Source: CAVXDY01 sp963721335
Lineage (GTDB): Bacteria > Actinomycetota > Thermoleophilia > Miltoncostaeales > Miltoncostaeaceae
DNA: 64,000 nucleotides
Assembly: GCA_963721335.1 (NCBI GenBank)
Contig: CAVRIV010000008.1
Coordinates: 1,402,366-1,466,365 of the forward strand
Direction of reading: 5' to 3'
The stretch's first letter is position 1. Every line of letters begins with the position of its first letter. The position numbers were made by a program, and so were the translations under genes. The notes below the pieces were generated by a model, which saw only the letters and a list, made by a program, of their open reading frames with translations, did not search any database and was not told the DNA's origin. Below are positions 41,973 to 49,065 of the stretch, piece after piece.

Positions 41973-43169
41973 ATGAGTCGCCCCGTGGTGCTCCTGGTCA
42001 TCTCGTGCCTCGTCATGCTCGCGTTCGGCTGCGGGGGCGACGGGGCGTCGGACACCGGGACCGCCGGCCCCGGCGATCCGATCGTGATCGGGACGGCGAA
42101 CAGCCTGACGGGCGCGCTCGCGCCGTTCGAGCTGGCCATCAACAACGGCATGGACCTCGCGGCGGAGGACATCAACGCGGCCGGCGGCGTGAACGGCCGC
42201 ATGATCGAGATCATCCACGTCAACGCCAAGTCGGACCTCAACCTGTCGGCGACGGCCGTTCTCGAGGTGATCGAGAAGGGTGCCCAGATCGTCGTCCCGA
42301 TCTGCGACGCGGACTACGGCGGCCCCGGGGCGCGGGCGGCGAACGACAAGGGCATTCTCGCGATCACCTGCGCCGGGGCGCCGGGGATCGGCCGGCAGGC
42401 GATCGGCCCGCTCACCTTCAACACGTACTCGGGCTCACCGACCGAGAGCGCCGTCAACGCCGAGTACGCCTACCGGACGATGGGGTGGCGCCGGGCGTAC
42501 TTCCTGTGCGATCGCATGGTCGAGTACACGAAGGTCGTCTGCGAGGCGTTCAAGACGCGGTGGACGAGCCTCGGGGGGTCGGTCGTCGGCGAGGACACGT
42601 TCCTCCAGACCGACGTCTCGATCGCCGCGCAGGTCAGCCGGCTGGCCAGCGGTCCGACGCCCGACTTCGTGCTGCTCGCGTCGTACCCGGGGGGCTCGCC
42701 CGCGATCAAGGAGATCCGCGCGGCATACGACGGGCCGCTGGTGCTCTCCGCCGCCTTTTCCGGCACCTTCTGGGTCAACGCCACGCCGCACCTGTCGAAC
42801 GCGTGGACGGCCGCGGTGGGCTCCAGCTACGGCGACGATCCACGCGACCAGGTGAACCGGTTCTTCACGAGGTATGAGAAGGAGACCGGTGAGGCGGCGG
42901 CCGTCAACACGTATCCGCTCCTCGGCTACTCCCTCGTCGAGACGGTCGCGAAGGGCATCGAGATCGCCGGCACGACGGACGGCGAGGAGCTCGCGAAGGC
43001 GCTCGAGACGTTCGAGGACGTCCCGCTGCTCGCGGGTCCGACGACCTACACGGAGGCCTGCCACGTCCCGATCGGGCGCTCGCTCCTGATCATCCGCTAC
43101 GACGACGGCAGGCCCCGCTCGACCGGCGACATCGTGCGGGCGGAGCAGGTGCCACCCTACCCCTGCTAG
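41973..43169 (+). CDS. livK: Periplasmic-type substrate-binding lipoprotein, LivK type
   Basis: The 398-residue product has a lipoprotein signal (lipobox AFGC, Cys at about residue 20) and a type I periplasmic-binding fold: IVIGTANSLTGALAPFELAINNGMDLAAEDINAAGGVNGR, DLNLSATAVLEVIEKGAQ, ADYGGPGARAANDKGILAITCAGAPG and YPGGSPAIKEIRAAYDGP. It captures the ligand for the importer encoded upstream. CDADYGG and CAGAPG suggest a disulfide in the binding lobe. ATG 41973 lies 14 bases after the permease. TAGTGT at 41962 may be an internal -10 that boosts binding-protein output. Confidence 0.92.
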   Translation: MSRPVVLLVISCLVMLAFGCGGDGASDTGTAGPGDPIVIGTANSLTGALAPFELAINNGMDLAAEDINAAGGVNGRMIEIIHVNAKSDLNLSATAVLEVIEKGAQIVVPICDADYGGPGARAANDKGILAITCAGAPGIGRQAIGPLTFNTYSGSPTESAVNAEYAYRTMGWRRAYFLCDRMVEYTKVVCEAFKTRWTSLGGSVVGEDTFLQTDVSIAAQVSRLASGPTPDFVLLASYPGGSPAIKEIRAAYDGPLVLSAAFSGTFWVNATPHLSNAWTAAVGSSYGDDPRDQVNRFFTRYEKETGEAAAVNTYPLLGYSLVETVAKGIEIAGTTDGEELAKALETFEDVPLLAGPTTYTEACHVPIGRSLLIIRYDDGRPRSTGDIVRAEQVPPYPC

Positions 43170-43194
43170 CCCGCGGATAGGGTCGTCGAGGGTC

Positions 43195-43270
43195 AACTTA
43201 GGGTAGGGGCGGCGCAGGAGTAGGGCACCGCCCCGATGCCGGGCGGGCCGCGGCCGACGAGTGTGGCCGC
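43195..43270 (+). promoter_or_regulatory. Conserved leader element, copy B
   Basis: This is the second copy of the leader described at 36931-37006. It ends exactly at ATG 43271 and has the same length to the start codon. TAGGGT is at 43199-43204. GGGGCGG (43206-43212) can pair with CCGCCCC (43228-43234) around a loop containing AGTAGGGCA. It lies just after the LivK stop, so it likely opens a new transcript for the gene at 43271 and perhaps the MMPL gene. Confidence 0.6.
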
Positions 43271-43513
43271 ATGAACCGCTTCCTGCTCCACCACCAGCAC
43301 GGCCCGCACGAGTGCGGCGTCGTGTTCGCCTCGTTCCGAGGCCACCCGAGCCCGCTCCGGCACCAGTCGACGTTCGCCTCGTGTTTGTCCGGCGGGCACG
43401 AGATCTGGTGGAGCGTCGATGCGATGAGCGCCGAGGAGGCGCTCGGGCTCCTGCCGTTCTACGTCGCGTCGCGCACCACGGCGACGCCCGTCAGCCCGGT
43501 CGAGATCCCCTGA
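43271..43513 (+). CDS. Small conserved His-rich protein
   Basis: The 80-residue product begins NRFLLHHQHGPHECGVVFASF and has SPLRHQSTFASCLSGGHEIWWSVDA, then EEALGLLPFYVASRTTATPVSPVEIP. Clustered His and two Cys could bind a metal. I have seen similar short actinobacterial proteins without function. The alternating strands and amphipathic helix suggest a ferredoxin-like (DUF4242-like) dimeric fold. It follows conserved leader copy B directly, shared with the PAP2 gene at 37007, and precedes an MMPL transporter by 58 bases. Confidence 0.65.
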   Translation: MNRFLLHHQHGPHECGVVFASFRGHPSPLRHQSTFASCLSGGHEIWWSVDAMSAEEALGLLPFYVASRTTATPVSPVEIP

Positions 43514-43571
43514 GCGACCCGCTCGGCGCCCTCCGGCGTCGGGCCCAACCACCCACGATCTGGAGGACAGC

Positions 43572-45842
43572 ATGTTCCGACGCAAGCAGCGCAGTCATGG
43601 AGAGTCCGCCCCGCCCCTGACCCGTCACGCGACCGGCCTCGCCGCCCGCATGGGCCGCTGGAGCGCCGCGCATCGCAAGACCGCCATCTTCGGGTGGCTG
43701 GCGTTCGTGGTCATCGCCTTCTCCCTGAGCATCACGATGCCGATGCAGACCATCGACAAGAAGGACGCGGCCGTCGGTGAGGCGTCCCGCGCCAACAAGA
43801 TCATCGACGCCGGCTTCGACCTCGACGAGAGCGGTCAGGGTGAGTTCGTTCTCATCCAGTCGGACACCAAGACGGTCGACGACCCCGCGTTCCGCGCCAC
43901 GATCGCCCAGACCCTCGGCGCGCTCTCCTCCTTCTCGCAGGTGGAGAACCTCCAGAACCCCCTCACGCCGAACCACGAGGGCCAGATCGCGCCGGACCGC
44001 CATGCGGTCCTGGTCTCCTACACCCCGGCGGGCACCTACGACGAGGCGGCGCTCTACATCGACTCGATCGTCAACCGGGTGGACGAGATCCAGAAGGCCC
44101 ACCCCGACTTCTACGTCGCCTCGGCCGGCGTCTCGACCGAGAAGGCCCTCCAGGGGCTCATCGGCTCGCAGCTGAAGCGCGCGGGCCTGATCGCGATCCC
44201 GCTCACGATCCTCATCCTGCTGGTGGTCATCGGCTCGCTGACCGGGGCGCTCGTGCCGGTCTTCGTCGGGCTGACCGCCGTGCTGGCCACGATGGGGCTG
44301 GTCAGCCTGCCCAGCCAGTTCGTCCCGATGGACGGTCAGATCGCCGAGGTCATCCTGCTGGTCGGGTTGGCGGTCGGAGTCGATTACGCCCTCTTCTACA
44401 TGCGCCGCGAGCGTGAAGAGCGCCACGCCGGACGCGCCAAGGGCGCCTCCCTCGCCGCGGCCGCGGCCACCTCCGGTCGCGCGATCCTGATCTCCGGCTT
44501 CACGGTCATGGTCGCCATGGCCGGCATGTTCTTCTCGGGCGACAAGACCTTCATGTCGTTCGCGATCGGCTCGATGATGGTCGTGTTCGTCTCCATGATC
44601 GGCTCGCTGACGGTGCTTCCGGCCGTCCTCTCCGTTCTCGGGGACCGGGTCGAGAAGGGCCGGATCCCGTTCATCGGCCGGCGCCGGCGTCAGGGCCCCG
44701 AGGGCGGCCGCCTCTGGGGCGCCATCCTGCGGCCCGTCCTGAGGCACCCCGTCATCGCGACGGTCGCCTCCGCGGCGGTGCTCGTGCTGCTGGCCCTGCC
44801 CGCTCTGCAGCTGCACACGGCCGAGAGCGGCCTGGACGCCATGCCCAGGAGCCTTCCCGAGCTCCAGACCTTCCACGCCCTGGACGACGCGTTCCCGGGC
44901 AGCGCCAGCGCGGCCACGGTCGCGATCACCTCTGACGATCCCGAGGCCATCGATGCGGCCATCGCGAACCTCAGGACCACCGCGCTCGCCTCCGGCGAGA
45001 TGCAGAACCCGATCGACGTCGAGCGCAGCACCACCGACGGCTCGATCTACCGCGTCGAGGTCCCGCTCGCGGGCGACGGCGCCGACTCGGTGTCGGATCA
45101 CGCTCTGGCCACCCTGCGCAACGACATCCTGCCGGCCACCATCGGCACCGTCCCCGGCGCCGAGTACGCCGTCACCGGCGGCACCGCTCAGTCGCACGAC
45201 TTCACCGCGATGATGAAGGACTCGGCACCGCTGGTGTTCGGGTTCGTGATGCTGCTCGCGTTCCTGATCCTGCTGGTCGCGTTCCGCTCGATCGTCGTGG
45301 CTCTGAAGGCGATCGTGCTCAACCTGCTGTCGGTCGCTGCGGCCTACGGCATCCTCGTCGCGGTCTTCCAGTGGGGCTGGGGCGAGAACCTGCTCGACTT
45401 CAACTCGACCGGCGGCATCGCACCGTGGCTGCCGATGTTCCTCTTCGTGATCCTCTTCGGCCTCTCGATGGACTACCACGTGTTCATCCTGAGCCGGGTC
45501 CGCGAGGCCTTCGACCGCGGCATGAACACCCGTGACGCGGTCGAGCACGGCATCCGCGCGACCGCCGGCGTGGTGACCGGCGCGGCCTTCGTGATGGTGG
45601 GCGTGTTCAGCGTCTTCACCATGCTTCCCATCCTCGACTTCAAGGAGATGGGGATCGGCCTGGCCGCCGCGATCCTGATCGACGCCACCATCGTCCGCGC
45701 GGTGCTCCTGCCCGCGTCGATGACCCTGCTGGGCGACAAGAACTGGTACCTGCCCCGCTGGCTCAGCTGGCTTCCGCGTCTCGACCACGAGCCGGAGCCG
45801 GAGACGACCGTCACGCTTCCGAAGGGCAGCGTCACGGCCTAG
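43572..45842 (+). CDS. MMPL/RND-family membrane transporter
   Basis: The 756-residue product has the MMPL layout: 12 transmembrane helices in two halves (first near 35-55, 205-335; second near 385-405, 545-720) and two extracytoplasmic loops. Hallmarks are VILLVGLAVGVDYALFYMRREREER near residue 260, the conserved GxxxDY proton-relay segment, and its second copy LFGLSMDYHVFILSRVREAF near 635. Such proteins export lipids or hydrophobic compounds using the proton gradient. ATG 43572 has GGAGGA upstream. A strong terminator follows. Confidence 0.94.
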   Translation: MFRRKQRSHGESAPPLTRHATGLAARMGRWSAAHRKTAIFGWLAFVVIAFSLSITMPMQTIDKKDAAVGEASRANKIIDAGFDLDESGQGEFVLIQSDTKTVDDPAFRATIAQTLGALSSFSQVENLQNPLTPNHEGQIAPDRHAVLVSYTPAGTYDEAALYIDSIVNRVDEIQKAHPDFYVASAGVSTEKALQGLIGSQLKRAGLIAIPLTILILLVVIGSLTGALVPVFVGLTAVLATMGLVSLPSQFVPMDGQIAEVILLVGLAVGVDYALFYMRREREERHAGRAKGASLAAAAATSGRAILISGFTVMVAMAGMFFSGDKTFMSFAIGSMMVVFVSMIGSLTVLPAVLSVLGDRVEKGRIPFIGRRRRQGPEGGRLWGAILRPVLRHPVIATVASAAVLVLLALPALQLHTAESGLDAMPRSLPELQTFHALDDAFPGSASAATVAITSDDPEAIDAAIANLRTTALASGEMQNPIDVERSTTDGSIYRVEVPLAGDGADSVSDHALATLRNDILPATIGTVPGAEYAVTGGTAQSHDFTAMMKDSAPLVFGFVMLLAFLILLVAFRSIVVALKAIVLNLLSVAAAYGILVAVFQWGWGENLLDFNSTGGIAPWLPMFLFVILFGLSMDYHVFILSRVREAFDRGMNTRDAVEHGIRATAGVVTGAAFVMVGVFSVFTMLPILDFKEMGIGLAAAILIDATIVRAVLLPASMTLLGDKNWYLPRWLSWLPRLDHEPEPETTVTLPKGSVTA

Positions 45843-45854
45843 CACCTCCGCGTC

Positions 45855-45889
45855 GGCCCCGTCCTCGCCTCGGCGAGGGCGGGGCCTTT
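45855..45889 (+). terminator. Intrinsic terminator after the MMPL gene
   Basis: GGCCCCGTCCTCGCC (45855-45869) pairs with GGCGAGGGCGGGGCC (45872-45886), one G-T wobble, followed by TTT. It lies 12 bases after the MMPL stop. The same sequence occurs at 48966-49000 as part of the tandem duplication. Confidence 0.85.
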
Positions 45890-45953
45890 GCGCGCCCGGG
45901 GTCAGCGCACCCCGGCCTGGCGGGGGTCGGATATGGTCCCCGCCGAGGACATC

Positions 45954-48891
45954 GTGGCCAGTACCGCTGAGCAGGTCGTGGGGCGCGCCGAGGAGCTCGG
46001 TGTCCTGGATCGCGCCCTGGACGATCTGGAGCTCGGGACGCCGTCGATCATCGAGCTCGTCGGAGAGCCCGGGATCGGGAAGACCCGCCTCCTCGCCGAG
46101 CTCGCCGCGCGGGCCGACGCGAGCGGGAAGCTGGTCCTCTCCGGACGCGCGGCCGAGTTCGAGCGCGACCTGCCCTTCTGGGTCTTCGTGGATGCGCTCG
46201 ACGAGTACGTCGAGGGGCTCGAGCCGGACAGCCTGGACGCCCTCAGCGACGACGTGCTCGCCGAGCTCGCCCAGGTCCTCCCGTCGCTCAGCCTCCCGGC
46301 CGCCTCCAGCGGAACGGTGCTTCGCGACGAGCGCTATCGAACGCACCGCGCGATCCGCGAGCTGCTGGAGGAGCTGGCCCGCACCCGCCCGCTCGTGCTG
46401 ATGCTCGACGACCTCCACTGGGCCGACTCGGGATCGATCGAGCTGGTCGGTGCGCTGCTGCGCCGTCCCCCGGCCGGCGCGGTGCTCATCGTGATCTCGC
46501 TGCGCCCGCGCCAGGTGTCGGAGCGTCTCGCGGCCGCGTTGGAGCTGGCGGATCGGGGCGGATCGCTGATCCGGCTCGAGCTGGGCTCGCTGAGCGCGGC
46601 CGACGCCCGCGCATTCCTCGGTGAGGACGTCCGGGGCGCGGTCGCGGATGCGCTCTACGAGGAGAGCGGCGGCAACCCCTTCTATCTCGAGCAGCTCGCC
46701 CGCCCGCGCAACGGCACCCAGGCGGCCTCGGCCACCACGGGCGACGTCCAGCTCGGAGGTGTCGCGGTGCCGAGCGCGGTGATCGCCGCGCTCGCCGAGG
46801 AGCTCGCCCTGCTGTCGGACGACATGCGCCGGGTCCTCGAGGGGGCGGCGGTCGCGGGCGACCCCTTCGACCCGGAGCTGACGGCGGCGACGGCCGGCGT
46901 CTCCGAGGATCGGGCGCTGGAGGCGCTCGACGGGCTGCTCAGGCTCGACATCGTCCGCCCCACCGACGTCCCCCGCCGCTTTCGCTTCCGGCATCCGCTC
47001 GTGCGCCGGGCGGTGTACGAGGCGACGCCGGGCGCGTGGCGCCTGGCCGCGCACGAGCGCAGCGCAGCCGCGCTCCACGCGCGCGGGGCGCCCGCCACGG
47101 CCCGGGCGCACCATGTCGAGCAGGCGGGGCGCCTCGGCGACGAGACCGCGATCGCGGTGCTGCGCGAGGCCGGTGAGGAGACCGCCCAGCGAGCTCCGGC
47201 GAGCGCCGGTCGCTGGTTCACGGCAGCCCTGCGCCTCACGCCGGAGAGCGCGCCCGCCGAGCGACCGCATCGCGCTCCATGCCGCCCTCGCCGGATCGCA
47301 CGCCGCGACCGGGCACTTCGCGGAGGCACACGCGGCCCTCCTCGAGGCGCTCGAGCTGCTGCCCGGCGACTCGACCCTCGTGCGGGTGCGGCTGACGGCC
47401 GCGTGCGCCGGAGTCGAGCAGCTCCTGGGCCGGCACGAGGCGGCCCACGCCCGCCTCCTGGGCGCTCTCGACGCGCTCGGCGAGCCGGTCTCGGATCAGA
47501 CGGTCGAGCTCAAGATCAGCCTGGCGCTCAACTGCTTCTTCCGGCAGGACTACGACGAGGCCAAGCGGTGGGGCGAGCGCGCGCTCGGGGTCGCACGGCC
47601 GCTCCAGGACCGGGCGCTGATCGCGGCGGCCGCGGGGGTCGTCATCGCTGTGCTGCGCGTTCGCGGCGGTCACCGCGGACGCGGCGGCTCACGCCGAGGA
47701 GGCGGCGGCGATCGTCGACGCCATGTCCGACGCCGAGCTCGCCGCCCGGCTCGACGCGGCCGCCTTTCTGGCCGGCGCCGAGGTCTACCTGGACCGCTTC
47801 GAGCGCGCGATCGACCATTCCAGCCGTGCGCTGGTCATCGCGCGCGCCACCGGCCAGGGAGAGCTGCTGCCCATCCTCATCCCCTCGCTCTCGACGGCGC
47901 TCGGGGCGCGCGGCCGGCTGGCAGAGGCGGCCGAGCTGCTGGATGCGGCGATCGAGGGGACGCGCGTCGCCGGGAACAGGCAGGGGCTCGCATGGAATCT
48001 CCTGAACCGTTGCTACATGGCCTCGAGGACGGGGGACGTCGACCTGGCGGCCACGGCCGGCGACGAGAGCATCGAGCTCACGCGCGGCCTCGACGCGAGC
48101 CTCGTGTTCACCTACGCCGGCGTGTGCCGGGCCATGGGCTTTTCGCAGCCGGCGACGCGGCCGGAGCCGCCTCCCTGTTCGTCGCGTCGGGGGGCGGAGA
48201 CGACCTCAGCCTCATCCCGGGCGGGTGGAGGGCCCAGTATCTCGACATGCTGACCTCCTCCCTGCTGATGCTGGGCCGGCGAGGCGAAGCCGAGCGCGCC
48301 GCGGCCTGCGCCGACGCCGTGGCGACGGCCACGGGCCTTCCGATGGCCACGGCGTGGGCCCATCGCGCCGCGGCCGCCGTCGCGCTGGACGCGGGCGACG
48401 CGACGGGAGCGGCGGCGCGGGCGCTCGATTCGGCGGCGCTCGCGGCCGAGGCCGGCGCTCCGGTCGAGTCGGCCCTGTCCCGCACGCTCGCCGGGCGTGC
48501 GCTGGCGCTCGCCGGACGACCGGCCGAGGCGATCGAGGTGCTGAAGCAGGCCGCGGCCGACCTGGAGGCCCACGGGGCCCTGCGGTTCCGCGACGAGGCC
48601 GAGCGTGAGCTGCGGCGGCTCGGGCACCGGATCCACCGGCGCTCGGCGCCGGGCGACCAGGATGCCGTCGGCGTCGCGTCGCTGAGCGCACGCGAGCTGC
48701 AGGTCGCGCGCCTGCTCGTGGACCGCAGGACCAACGCCGAGATCGCCGCCGAGCTGTACCTCAGCCAGAAGACCGTCGAGGCGCACATCCGCAACATGTT
48801 CCGCAAGCTCGACGTGTCGTCCCGCGCCGCCATCGCGCGCGCGGTCGAGCACGCCGATCGGACCTCGGCTCAGGGCGAGCCCGCCTCCTGA
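45954..48891 (+). pseudogene. LAL-type LuxR regulator, duplicated copy 1, three frameshifts
   Basis: A large STAND regulator like copy 2 at 49066, about 978 codons. It has Walker A GEPGIGKT near the N-terminus, Walker B LVLMLDDLHWAD, a long TPR-like helical middle, and a C-terminal LuxR HTH (LSARELQVARLLVDRRTNAEIAAELYLSQKTVEAHIRNMF). One-base shifts near 47262, 47650 and 48137 break the middle region. At the first, copy 1 has one base more than copy 2. All parts remain recognisable, so it is either a recent pseudogene or carries assembly errors. GTG 45954 matches the copy 2 start. ATG 45933 is an alternative. Confidence 0.75.
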
Positions 48892-48962
48892 TCCGCCCGC
48901 TCGACGGCCCGGGCGACCTCGGCCCGGGAGGAGACGCCCAGCTTCACGAACATGCTGCGGAT
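48870..48962 (-). pseudogene. Duplicated 3' fragment of the convergent LAL gene
   Basis: On the minus strand this encodes IRSMFVKLGVSSRAEVARAVERADQEAGSP and a stop, the last residues of the minus-strand LAL regulator that ends at 51981. It was carried along as the right edge of duplication unit 1 and is cut off at 48962, where unit 2 begins. Not functional. Useful as the mark of the duplication breakpoint. Confidence 0.85.
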
Positions 48963-48965
48963 GTC

Positions 48966-49000
48966 GGCCCCGTCCTCGCCTCGGCGAGGGCGGGGCCTTT
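48966..49000 (+). terminator. Duplicated terminator hairpin
   Basis: Second copy of the MMPL terminator (offset 3111 from 45855), GGCCCCG arms with the same loop and trailing TTT. Here it follows regulator copy 1 and may end its transcript. Confidence 0.8.
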
Positions 49001-49065
49001 GCGCGCCCGGGGTCAGCGCACCCCGGCCTGGCAGGGGTCGGATATTGTCCCCGCCGGAGGACATC

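Larger units (their letters stand above)
45852..48962. repeat. Tandem duplication, unit 1 (3111 bp)
   Basis: Unit 1 runs from the MMPL terminator through a LAL regulator gene and the first 93 bases of a convergent gene end. It matches unit 2 (48963 onward) at a constant offset of 3111-3112. At the junction, sequence from the right end (GCGGATGT) switches to sequence from the left end (GTCGGCCCC), sharing only GT. Both flanks and the ATPase-coding part are nearly identical, while the middle of the gene has diverged. Confidence 0.88.

Noticed and set aside
43491..47270. A 1259-residue open frame antisense to the MMPL and LAL genes.
   Set aside because: Its composition (Arg, Gly, Asp, Glu, His repeats) is that of an antisense shadow in GC-rich DNA, and the plus-strand proteins are clearly conserved.
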